DNA of 64,000 nt from Lonicera japonica (Eukaryota; Streptophyta; Magnoliopsida; Dipsacales; Caprifoliaceae): positions 11,799,173-11,863,172 of the forward strand of contig CM038471.1 of NCBI GenBank assembly GCA_021464415.1, in the 5' to 3' direction. A program made the position numbers and the translations under genes. The notes beneath the pieces were generated by a model. That model was given only the letters and a program-made list of their open reading frames with translations. It was not told the DNA's origin and did no database searches. Below are positions 1 to 10,339 of this stretch, piece after piece. How positions within the stretch are numbered: the stretch's first letter is position 1; each line of letters begins with the position of its first letter.

Positions 1-1064
1 CTAATTCTCTTTCAAATTTTGCTTTGGCTCTAGATTTGCTAGGCCATAGCCCTAGCCTTAATTTTGAATACGCGATCGACCTCTCGAAAGGATGCACATA
101 TTATTAAGCTAGAAACTCATGCGTAAAAATATTGTTGTCCTAGATCAAACTGGGGGCCATGTGTAGTATATACTAATGCAGTAACGCCTGCACCAGCAAC
201 TACTAGGGTTGTTTCTGTCAGTTTCAACAATGACAAGTTACAATTTTTGTGACTGAATATTAGAAATGATTGACAAAATATATTTTGGCCACTAATGATC
301 AAGATATAGAGGCAAAAATGACTTTGCACCAAGAAATTTTGCCACTGAAAACAAATTTTCTTGTAGGTAGAGTTCTTGATTCTAAACACAATGGCAGTTC
401 AAGATGAGAGGGAAGGAGAGAAGGTTGGACTCGGTTTGGGAGTTTAGGAGAAAAAATAAAATAAGAGAAACAATTAATCGAAAGGAAGAGAAAGGGAGAG
501 AACGCAAAATTATTTTCTATCCTTCAATTCGTTTGGTAGTTTAGGAAGGAAGAGAATGTTACTTTCTCTCCTCCTTGTTTTTGAGTTGACAAGTAAGGGT
601 GACAAAATATCATGTTTTAAAAATATGTTATGTATTTTAAGGGTAAAAAGTCTTATCTCTCCCATTCTCTCCAATTTGGAGAGAACGATTTGGAGAAAAA
701 GGTTTAACTAATTTTCTCTCCCTTTCTCTCTCTTTCTCTCCATTACTTTCAAAATTAAACTCTCCAATATAAGGCAAGTTAAAACTTTGTTTTTGGAAAA
801 ACAAAAATTTTGAAGAGTAATCGAATATTTTTGGATTTCATTGATATTCTGATATCCTAAGAGTCCAATTTTGTAACGTCCAAAAGTTAAAATTATTTTC
901 TAAGATGAATGTATCGAGTGTTATTTTTTATTTTTAATTTCCTTATATATGAATAGATCCAGGAAGTTTAGCAGGGGGGGGGGGGCAAGATTTGACTCGA
1001 GCGTGCCCTATGTGAATATTTACACTTTCAAGCATTTGATCTTAATTTTGAAATTTTATTAAAT
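1..1064. other. Intergenic, no gene seen
   Basis: I see no credible coding sequence here; the open frames are short and without recognisable motifs. Between about 390 and 780 the plus strand is strongly purine-rich (GGAGAGAA-type) and then pyrimidine-rich (TTCTCTCC-type), so it could fold on itself. This may be the relic of a MITE, but I found no clear terminal inverted repeats or target duplication. A poly-G run lies at about 975-985. Confidence 0.5.
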
Positions 1065-1488
1065 CTTGTTAACTATATTCTTTAGATAATCATATAAGCT
1101 TTAAGGATCCTGTTATGCTTAGTTATTAAGAGATTGGCTTTAGGAAGCATACTTCAATCCATGACAACGTAAAATGTGCAGAAACTTTGTAGGTTTCAGG
1201 TCTTCCAACATATAAATCCTTGAGTGCTCAATGGGATCTCTCTTTAAGATGGAGAAGAGGAGTAGAGCGTATAATGATTCAAATTGGAGACCATAACCCT
1301 GCAGAGATGTCTACGTATACTAGTTCAAATAGAACCCCATTAGTCCTAATACAATTAGTATTAAGTCTCTACAAATTGCAAAGCCTATACACATTAGATG
1401 CACTAGATAGCTCACAATATAATTGATTAATATGTAAGCCCATTCCTTATCCATCTAGGCATATCGATACGCACAAGATTTTTTAACA
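1065..1488 (-). repeat. 3' LTR fragment of copia-X
   Basis: It matches 7,915-8,308 over about 400 bp with scattered differences; shared landmarks are AAGGATCCTGTTATGCTTA, GAGTGCTCAATGGGAT and GAGGAGTAGAGCGTATAA. On the minus strand it starts TGTTAAAA at 1,488. Similarity to the other LTR fades left of about 1,065, so only the first quarter of the 1.7-kb LTR remains and the element is truncated here. Confidence 0.65.
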
Positions 1489-1929
1489 ATCTTCCACTTG
1501 GGTTACACACGTAAACATGCAACAATTATATTACAAATACTTATATGATCATTGAAAAACTATCATAACCTTAAAACAATTTGGTCCATCTCATATGTAA
1601 GCACTGAATCATAGCGGCCTTCATTGCGCTCATATTCGTAACTAAACCCATCCATGGTCACTATATTAGTGCATTCAATAACATAGATCAGGTATGGACG
1701 TGTTGCATGGAAATTACATGTAAATTTGCATCAATCACGCCAATTTCGAACTGGTCATACTTTAATAAGATCAACTTTAACCCTTCCAGACTTTATATTA
1801 AACCACAATGGAAGATAAAATATTCAGAGTCAAAATAAAAAAATAAACAAACTTTTTTATTCTATAGAAAATAACAAATGTCTAAAACAAAAGCATCCAA
1901 AATACAAACTCCCACTAAACTAGCACATC

Positions 1930-3510
1930 ATGGAGTTTATCCCTGTGTGTACTCTATAAACACTTGACAACTTTAAACTCTCATTTTAACAAAAGGAAAC
2001 TTAAATTCTATGTGCTATAAGCTTCCTAAGAATTTATGTTACTATTATAATATAGCACAACCGATTTATTGTTACAACATATCTTTAGTGGTCTTTCGAT
2101 ACTGTCAATAACCTCTAGCCTAGTGATAAAGTTTCACAACTATATCCCATCCCAGAATCAGAATCAGAATAGCTAATTATCTTTAATTGATTTGATTTCT
2201 GATAAGTAAACATATAGTTATTTTGTTATCTTTAAATACCGTGTAACCCTTTTGGCTGCTTTCCAAATATCAATCACAAGGTTACTTAAATATCTACCCA
2301 ACATCCTTACTATGGACGTAAAATCCGGACGCGTAAAAACTTGAGCATACATTCCTACATCTAACACATAAGGAGACTTTTGCATCTTTTTTATTTCAAC
2401 CTTATTCTTGGGGCACTAGTTGAGACTAAACTTGTCTCCCTTATCAATGGCCTAGATGACAATCCTTCATGCCAAACATAGCAACTACTCTTTCGATATA
2501 ACTATTTTGTGATAACCGAAGGATACCTTGAGAGCAATTTTGTTGTATATGTATTATTAACAAAAATGAGGCGTCCCCGAGATCTTTAGTCTAAAAATTT
2601 TTGTTAGAAATATCTTAGTTTAGTGTACTAAGCCTATATTGCTACTACTAAGAAATATGTCATCCACATATAACACTAGGAAGATAATCTTACTCCCACT
2701 AAACTTACAATATATACAATCACCGATTAGATTTACCTAAAACCCATACGAGATAATGACTTGATCAAATTTTTGATACCATTGATGGGAAGCTTGCTTG
2801 AGGCCATAGATGAATTTCTTTAATTTACAGACAATATTTTTTGATGTTTCCTAATTCAAAGTTTTTTGTTTGCACCATATATATTGTCTCATAAATGTCA
2901 CCACCATAATCTTTACATCTATCTAATGTAGCTCTAAGTCAAAATGAGCCACTAGTGCCATTATAATCCAAAAAAAGTCTTTCGATAAAACCAGAAAGAA
3001 AACATTAACAACCAAACGAGCATTATAAATCTTGATATTACCCTTCGAATCCTTCTTGGTCTTAAATATCCATTTGCAACCAATGGGCTTCGCTCCTTCA
3101 GGTAATTCGACAAAATCCCATACGTCATTAGCTTTCATGGATTTCATTTCATCATTCATAGTATCAATCTTCTTTTTAAGAATTAGAACTTTGTTTAGCT
3201 TGGCAGAAGTTTATTGGATCATCTTCCACTATTCTTATATCAAACACATGTTTTTGGAGAAAATACAATGTAATCATTTGGAATTGTAGTTCTCCTTTCT
3301 CTTGTGATCTCCTTAATGGCACTTTTTTCTTGAGTTTGTTGAGTTTGCTATAGAGGAAGTTCTTTAACGTTGTTTTTTTTATGCTAATGTGCGTATGGAA
3401 CAATGTCAGAAATTTGTTCTTGGTCATTGTCAATATCAATGTTTGGGGTTCGAATAAATTCTTCCTCAAAGGCAATATTTCTAACATTATTTTCATCTTC
3501 AAACTCAATA
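1930..3510 (-). pseudogene. copia-X reverse transcriptase / RNase H remnant
   Basis: This is the decayed C-terminal half of a copia polyprotein. At 3,159-2,923 the minus strand encodes about 50 residues typical of the copia RT start: MNDEMKSM, then WDFVELPEG, GCKWIFKTKKDSKG and YNARLV. The sequence then breaks by frameshift inside the palm region. Further down (2,900-1,930) only short copia-like stretches are readable. The equivalent part of the second element at 45,900-46,140 differs by roughly one base in ten, which indicates an independent older copy rather than part of the recent duplication. Confidence 0.7.
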
Positions 3511-5700
3511 TCCTCTAGAAACCTGACATTCCCCGTCTCAAAAATGACTTATTTGAGGGATCATAAAATTTATGATTTCTTGACCTTTTTGGCATTATCC
3601 AACAAAATAGCACCTAATTATTCTTGAGTCCAATTTCTTTTCTTTATGGCCTTATTTCAACTAGACAACCTGTTTTAGCTACTGCTTTGCTTGGAACCCT
3701 GTTTAGAATATTTGCTACAGTCTTTAAGTGTTTCTCCCCAGAGTGATTATAATAAAGAAGAATGAAAAATCATAATTCTTACCATATCCTTAAGCATTTT
3801 ATTTCGTCACTCAGCAAACTGTTCATGATATGTTTGCTTGGCATGGTGTACTGTGGGAAAATTTCTCATTCTTCTAGGAATTTTGCAAAGGCTCCTGAAC
3901 GTTGTTCACCTGATCTGTCGTATATGTCGTAGTATTTACCGCCACAGTCAGATTTCATGGCCTTAATTTTCTTGTTTATTTGATTTTTAACTTTGGCTTT
4001 GAAAGCTTTAAAAAAGTCTAAGGATTACAACTTCTCATGAATTAAATATAAGTAGCCATAACAAGAATAATTGTCTATCCTTCTACGATGCCGTAGGGAA
4101 CAATCCATAGATATCCGTATAAATTGGTTCTAAGACACCTGAACTCTTATTGGCACATAATTTCTTTATGTTTATCTATTTCCCCTTAACATAGGATTTG
4201 AAAAATCTATTAACTCAAAAGATTTAGGAATTTCGCCTGATATAAGTCCCCTTAATTCTCTATTTAGAGATATGTCCTAAACACTTATGCCATAGCATTG
4301 AAGAATTCTCATTAATTATATTGCATTTTGTTCCACATGAACCAATTTGCATGGTTTTAAAACATGTGGATATTATACCCATATATAAGCTATCAATTAA
4401 AGAGCTAGTAGCAAAAAACTTGATTCTTGAAAAAGACTAACTTTATTATTTCTAAATGAACAAGAATAACCGAATTTGTCCAAAACAGAAACATAAACTA
4501 TATTTTGTCTTAATGATGAATTGATGTTAACACATAAATCTATTTTAAATCCAAAAATATTCAATCTTTAATGATAATCTAAAAGTCCTTATAGCTTTAA
4601 TTGTAACTATTTCGCCATCAGCCACATACATGAATCTTTCGGCACTAATTGGCTTTCGGCTTCACAAGTAAACCCTAGACATAATTATGTGAGCAGTAGC
4701 ACCAGAATCCATCAACTAACTATGCGCTTGTACAAAACTTTAACTAACTTCAGAACAAATCTGAATGATAAGCATATCCTGCTTTCATGCCAAGGAGTGT
4801 ATTTGAAGCATTCTTTTTCTGTCTACCTTATTTCACAAACAGATTAGTCATTATGCTTCTTTTGTGGTGTTCCAACTGTAGCTTCCTAACCTTTGTCCTT
4901 TTTCTTATTCTTTAGAGGTGTTTGCTAAATGAATACTTTTGTCTTTTCGCACTAAATCATTTCATTTTCTTTCACATATAAGATTTAAGCTTATTAACAG
5001 ACCATTTATCCTTATTAGTATTGTAGTTCACCTTAAATTGACTATATTGTGCAAGAAGAAAAATTAAGAATTGGATGCACGAGCTAGTCATTAGATAGCC
5101 CTAGATTTAGTGCCTTTAGTTTAAAAGTGATGTTAGACATTTCCATAATGTACTCCTTTATGTTCCATTTTCCTTTATAGCAAGCTCACAAAAAAATAAC
5201 AAGCTCACAATTAATGTATATGTCATAACGTATGAATAACCACATATATGTATGACACAATTGTCTAAATTATCAATGGTGGGCCCTCGTCACAAGATAC
5301 CTAGCATTACATTGATATTTAGTCTTTGGACAAAAATTCAACTTGTAATTGGTCCTTTCCACGTAGTAATTAAATATATATTTCAAATCCTGTCAAATAA
5401 TAGGCTTTTCTTTGGGCCAATTTATTATTCACATTGAAAACTTGATAGTAATCTCATATTTATTACCATTGGTATTACTCAGCGAAACAAATAACCTTCC
5501 TTTGGGCCGATTACTATTAACATAAATAACAAACACACGTATCTTAATATTTCAAAATAAAAAATCTACGCGATAGAGGTTACTTTGACAACTTATCATT
5601 TCAATTCATTTATTTTGTAATATCAGACGATCTGCCCTATGCCTATTTATGTTATAAAAAATCCAAATTGTCCGTAACGATGAGATTCACGAAGCACAAC
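3511..5700 (-). pseudogene. copia-X gag/integrase region, decayed
   Basis: Position between the leader and the RT remnant argues that this is the former gag, protease and integrase region. All frames are broken by many stops, and I could not find an intact CCHC knuckle or DDE triad by eye. The part right of 4,552 is repeated closely at 48,490-49,560 and more distantly at 47,521-48,490. The call rests mainly on order and on matching the second element. Confidence 0.5.
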
Positions 5701-5754
5701 CCTTAACTTTCCCACCTTGACGCATGCTACAAATTAGATTCCTAGCAATCTAGA

Positions 5755-6345
5755 TTTTAGCATACCGGTATGGACTTTAGGATTTATATTGGTATAGAAT
5801 AAAAAATGGTTTTATCTACCTGAGTGTGTACCAACATACACCCTAAGGGTTTATACGGATACGATGCTTGATCTATAAAGGGTTCTACTTGATAAAATAT
5901 TGGTATTCAATTGTTGTGGTTTATACTGATAAACTCCTAAATTTTTCTAAATACTTTAGTATGCGTACCGGTTTAAACCTAAAGGTTTATATTGATACAC
6001 TCATTATAATTTTTAAATTTGACAACCTTTATTCGTATCAGTATGGCCTTAAGGTTTATATTGATACACTTTTTTTTCTTTCTAAAATTGTATTATGTAT
6101 GCGCACTGGTATAAACCTAAGGGTTTTTATCGGTACACTCATTCATTTTTTAATGTTGGCAATCTTTATGTGTATCAGAATGGCTTTAGGGTTTCTATTG
6201 ATATGCTCGTTAATTTTTCAAAACGGATAACTTTATTTATGTGTACTGGTATGGCGTTAGGGTTCATACCAATATGGCTCCTCTGGTTTAGAAAAATTGT
6301 CAAATTGTAAGCGTACCAATATGAACTAAGTAGGTTATATTGGTA
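5755..6345. repeat. Array of imperfect palindromes in copia-X leader
   Basis: About nine diverged units, spaced roughly 60-80 bp apart, each contain a near-palindrome of the form GGTATAAACC-CTAA-GGGTTTATA-YCGGTAC. Examples lie at about 5,762, 5,830, 5,960, 6,040, 6,105, 6,175, 6,235 and 6,310. Each unit can fold into a hairpin with a stem of about 12-18 bp. The array lies between the 5' LTR and the former gag, so it would be in the leader RNA. It is kept in the second copy at 49,685-50,285. Long open frames across it on the plus strand are by-products of the repeat. Confidence 0.7.
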
Positions 6346-6602
6346 CGCGAATCGTATTCCAAATTTCCATGTCCGAATTTAATATAAACATCTAATAAAC
6401 ATGGATAAAATAAATTAGAAATTCTTTAATAAGTTATGCAAAACAATAGCATAAATTACATATGCATATTATTCCTTAATTCTAGATCCGATTAAATATG
6501 AAAATTATCATGATTTATAATACGTATGCAAAATAACATAATTGTCAAACCCTGGTTTGCATGAACCATAGCATATATGAATTATCTTTAAGGGGTTACA
6601 CT

Positions 6603-8308
6603 TGTTAATTATATTTTTTGGTCAGATTATAATCCTAGAGGGGGGTGAATAGGGTTTAAGGCAAATTAAAAGTATTTCAAAATAAACTAAGCTAATCAAT
6701 AAGAATTTTGAATAATCAATCTAAGAAACAAAATGAAATAATGATGATGATAAATATAGAATTTTGAACAACCACGTTTTGTTCACACGGTTCTATTTTC
6801 AGCCATATATCCGCGCCCGAGTAGTGCCCTCAAGAAATTCTAATAAACGATTTTTTTTTACGACTGAAAATCAAACCTTCTTACAAAGTGCTATCTTTTT
6901 CACTACACTTCACACAAGACTCTCTTTCTCACACAATGTGAAAAGCTCTCACATGTAAAGTAGAATAAGTTTTGGTGACACACACTAATGGATTACAACT
7001 CTATCAAAAAGTGTATGCCAAAGATACAAGATGAATGCTCACTTCTAGAGTTATAAAGATTTGATCAAGAGATCAAAGAATGTAATTGCTTAAATCAAGA
7101 AAGCTTTTAGATCAAAGATTTATTGAAGTTTTCAAGATCAAATGATAAAAGATATTGCAAGAGGTATGTTTCAAGTCTTGAAAATGACGCATAAATAGCT
7201 CAAAATAAGAATATGACTGCTTGGGGTTGTAAGTAACCGTTTGGAAACAAAGGAAACAAATAAAACAATCTCACACTAGAACAATCACCTGTTTAGATTC
7301 AATAGGTGCCTGTTGTGCTAAACAGTCGCCTGTTTACTCAAAATAGGCACCTAACAGGGGACTTTACAAAGCACCATTTTTCTTTAAGAGGTATAGCTTT
7401 AAAAACATCAAACCATATTTCAAAAGAGTTTCCAAAAGAGGGTTGGAGCTAGGTTTGTTCTTGAAAAAGAAATTGGATAAAAACACGGTTCACTTTTTTA
7501 AAATCTAGTCAATTTTCTTGAGATTTGTTTTTATGACAAGGTTAAAAATCTTTCCAAGGTGTGCTTCTCAAGAAGCATTTTTAAAATAGAGGATTTGAGA
7601 AATTTATTGTTTTTCTTTGTAGATCAAATATCAATAACTTTACAAAATAAATACTAAATACACTCACATAAAAACAATCATTCTCTTGAATATAAGTTGA
7701 AGCACTTGCATTGCTTTTGTGTCTTTATGAGGATTGCTTATAGCACTTTGTATTTCTTGAGAGTATTTGAATTAAATTGAATAAGCCTTCTCTAAAGATC
7801 TATTTGCATAATTTATTTAAATTTAACTAAACAAACAATGTAGGTTAGATAATTTATTAAATAATCAAAATTATTGTGAATAAACGATTTACCAAAAACA
7901 TTGATTCAACATTATTTAGATCTTATAAGTTTTAGGGATCCTATCATGCTTATTTCTTAAGAGATTAGGTTTAGGAAGCGTACCTGAATCCATGACGACA
8001 TAGAATGTGAGGAAGCTTTGTAGTTTTCATCTCTTCCAACATCTAAATCTTTGAGTGCTCAATGGGATTTCTCTTTGTGATGGGAAAGAGGAGTAGAGCG
8101 TATAAAGATTCCACTTGGAGACCATTACCATAAGGAGATGACTTTATATACTAGCTCAAAGGGAATCTCACCAGTCTTAATATGATTGGTAGTAGGTTTC
8201 CACACATTATAAAGTCCATACTCATTAGACCCATAATATAATTGATTAATATGTAAGCCTATTGGTATTACGAGAAGATCGTACCGGTACACACAAGATT
8301 TTATAACA
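6603..8308 (-). repeat. 5' LTR of copia-X (about 1.7 kb)
   Basis: On the minus strand it starts TGTTATAAAATC at 8,308 and ends near 6,603 (TGTTAATTATA on the plus strand). About 40 bp before its end is ATTCACCCCCCCTCTAGG-type sequence, a motif I associate with the 3' part of copia LTRs. The first about 400 bp match the left LTR fragment. At 7,285-7,360 there is a cluster of CACCTGTTT / AGGTGCCTGTT elements in both orientations. A copy occurs at 50,541-52,296. The inner boundary is inferred rather than proven by comparison of two full LTRs. Confidence 0.6.
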
Positions 8309-8322
8309 ATCTTGTGACATCT

Positions 8323-8329
8323 ATATAAG
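8323..8329 (+). promoter_or_regulatory. Possible TATA box of the WAK-like kinase
   Basis: TATATAAG lies about 65 bp upstream of the kinase ATG, just outside the copia LTR edge at 8,308. If used, the 5' UTR would be very short. It is conserved in copy B near 52,311. This may be a fortuitous TATA created when the copia insertion replaced the original upstream exons. Confidence 0.35.
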
Positions 8330-8390
8330 TTATATCTTTCAAAATTAAATTTTAAATAATATATCATTAAAACCCTTCATTTTCATTAAC

Positions 8391-9602
8391 ATGGGAATTA
8401 ATAAATATTCCTTACCGATGTATGCAGTTGTTGGGGTGTGCTTATCTCTTGTTGTCACTATATTTTTCTTGTTGATGGAATGCAAGCGAATGAACAGAGC
8501 TAGAAATTTTCGCAAAAACGGTGGTACTTTGTTAAAGCTTCAAAACATTAAGATTTATCGAGAAAAAGAGCTCAAGAAGGCAACAAGCAACTACGATGCA
8601 TCTCAACTTGTCGGCGAAGGAGCCTCCGGCTCTGTATACAAAGGAGTATTAACGGACACATTGGTTGCTATCAAGAAACCCAAAATCGGCCCTAACACAA
8701 CCCAACGAATTAAACCCTTCCGAAGTAGAGATGAAATGAAAAAGGAATTTCAACACGAAATTGGCATGATTTGTAAGGTCAGTCATACAAATATTGTTAA
8801 ACTCAAGGGCTTGTGCTTAGAGACCAATGTGCCGCTCCTTGTCTATGAGTTCATATCAAATGGTTCGCTCTTCAATCATATCCATACCTCTCACTCATCA
8901 ATCTTAAACTCGTGGAAGACTCGGTTAAGGATTGCTTACGAGACCGCACTAGCACTAGACTATATGCATTCAAGGAACGGGACCACACTCATTCATAGAG
9001 ATGTAAAATCTATGAACATACTACTCGACCAAAACTACACCGTTAAAGTCGCAGATTTTGGATCATCAGTTCTAATCCCGATAGAACAAAGTGTTATCAA
9101 CACCAAAATACAAGGCACGCGTGGATACCTAGACCCAGAGTACTGGATTACTGGCAACTTAACCGTAAAGAGCGATGTTTATAGCTTTGGTGTAGTTCTT
9201 ATGGAACTTTTGACGTCACAAATGCCTATATCCAAAAACAGGTCAATTGAGCAGGTGAATTTCATTCCATATTTCATTTCGTTAGTGGAGGAGAAAAATA
9301 TTGGGAATGTTTTGAATGTTGGAGGGTTTGATAATTATGAAGAAGAAATGGAGCAGGTTGAAGTTGTGGCTAAATTGGCTGTGAGATGTCTAAATGCAAA
9401 CCCCATTCGTCGACCTGATATGAACGAAGTGGCTGAAGATCTTCTACGGCTTATGAAATTGAATAATAAATATGGAGGAATGGTTGATCAATCTAATATT
9501 GAGGAGATTCAGAGCCTACTAGGAGGTCAGAATAATGAAGAAATGGCTAGCTCATCTTCTGGAACGCAGTACATGACAGCATATGACCTTCTATCAACCT
9601 AG
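8391..9602 (+). CDS. WAK-like receptor kinase without ectodomain, intact
   Basis: A 403-residue protein from ATG 8,391 to TAG 9,600. Residues 8-29 form a hydrophobic membrane segment followed by a basic stretch, then a juxtamembrane region ending in a glycine-rich NGG motif as in WAK-like kinases. The kinase domain is complete: glycine loop GEGASGSVYKG (75-85), VAIKK with Lys95, Glu123 in helix C, HRD at 202-204 with Lys206 and Asn209, DFG at 222-224, and DPEYW in the APE position. WAK family members usually carry a cysteine-rich GUB_WAK and EGF ectodomain of several hundred residues; here only seven residues precede the membrane segment. The copia LTR ends 83 bp upstream, so the ectodomain exons were probably separated or lost by that insertion. 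The frame is uninterrupted and all catalytic residues are present, so it may still be an active kinase. Alternatively it is the last exon of a gene whose 5' exons are elsewhere. Confidence 0.85.
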   Translation: MGINKYSLPMYAVVGVCLSLVVTIFFLLMECKRMNRARNFRKNGGTLLKLQNIKIYREKELKKATSNYDASQLVGEGASGSVYKGVLTDTLVAIKKPKIGPNTTQRIKPFRSRDEMKKEFQHEIGMICKVSHTNIVKLKGLCLETNVPLLVYEFISNGSLFNHIHTSHSSILNSWKTRLRIAYETALALDYMHSRNGTTLIHRDVKSMNILLDQNYTVKVADFGSSVLIPIEQSVINTKIQGTRGYLDPEYWITGNLTVKSDVYSFGVVLMELLTSQMPISKNRSIEQVNFIPYFISLVEEKNIGNVLNVGGFDNYEEEMEQVEVVAKLAVRCLNANPIRRPDMNEVAEDLLRLMKLNNKYGGMVDQSNIEEIQSLLGGQNNEEMASSSSGTQYMTAYDLLST

Positions 9603-9827
9603 TGTTTGATGATAAGTATTCCAACAAATTAAAACAAGTCTCTCATCCACATGCTTCCTTTAGTTGCTATGTTCATTGTGCTTATTTGTGGAATAACAGG
9701 GTTTTCGTTAGATCAATCGCTTTTGATCGGCCCCTGCATGTATTGTATTACCGAAGTTTGTATGTATACTTTATCCTAATTATAAGTGTGTACTTTAGGT
9801 TTGATTTTAATTTGGTTTGTAATTGAT

Positions 9828-9833
9828 AATAAA
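9828..9833 (+). promoter_or_regulatory. Possible polyadenylation signal
   Basis: AATAAA lies 226 bp after the kinase stop codon in a T-rich stretch and is conserved in copy B (about 53,807). It is the first such hexamer downstream of the gene. Confidence 0.4.
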
Positions 9834-9939
9834 GTTTATATATATAGTTTCAAGGTTCGATAATGAAAAGATCGAGATTGTTTGCCATGCATGTCAAACA
9901 CATTAAAGAAAATTGCTTATTAGTGAACAAAATGATTAC

Positions 9940-10335
9940 TAAATATAGCATTTGTACATTAATAATTAGTGAGTTATTCATAATTTATTCCCTTAAAGTT
10001 TGACCGCTTTTACACTTTTATCCATGAAATTTATTTTGCATCATGTTGGTCCCGAAAGCTTGCTCCCTTTTCACTTTAATCCAAAACTCAACCCCCCATT
10101 AGGTTTTTGGACGGAAAATGCCATGTGTCACTTTGATCTTCAAGCTACTTTAGTTGCATGGCATTTTTTGTCCAAGAAATAAATGGAAAGTTGAATTTTG
10201 AATTAAAGTGAAAACAGGAGCAAACTTCAAGGACGGGCATGAAGTAGACAAAAGTACAAAACGGTCAACTTTTTTCACTGGGTGAAATATAAATAACTCA
10301 TAATTAGTAGTAGTCAAATACTATAACAAATTGTA
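9940..10335. mobile_element. MITE-like long inverted repeat
   Basis: The left arm starts near 9,945 (TTAGTGAGTTATTCATAATT, then AAGTTTGACCGCTTTTACAC) and pairs with the right arm ending near 10,320 (AAAGTACAAAACGGTCAACTT, then AACTCATAATTAGT). Internal parts pair as well (TTGCTCCCTTTTCACTTTAAT with ATTAAAGTGAAAACAGGAGC), so nearly the whole element could form one hairpin of about 350-390 bp. There is no coding capacity. The class is not settled, and the exact ends and target duplication are unclear. A copy lies at 53,925-54,315. Confidence 0.6.
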
Positions 10336-10339
10336 CACC

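Larger units (their letters stand above)
1065..8308 (-). mobile_element. Degenerate Ty1/copia retrotransposon (copia-X)
   Basis: The element reads on the minus strand. LTR-like sequence occurs at both ends (6,603-8,308 and 1,065-1,488), and copia-type pol remnants lie between. The clearest is an RT N-terminal stretch at 2,923-3,159 with the WDFVELPEG and GCKWIFKTK signatures of copia reverse transcriptases. The junction before the 3' LTR has the usual copia layout: AAGTGGAAGATTG as polypurine tract, then TGTT as LTR start. Stops and frameshifts are everywhere, so it cannot be autonomous. I did not find a convincing tRNA-iMet primer site next to the 5' LTR. Its right part is repeated at 48,490-52,296. 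Confidence 0.8.

Noticed and set aside
1220..1426. 68-codon open frame
   Set aside because: Lies within the copia LTR fragment and has no counterpart frame in the other LTRs.
5868..6310. Plus-strand open frames with repeated YIDTL-like peptides
   Set aside because: They are translations of the hairpin array; the element reads on the other strand.
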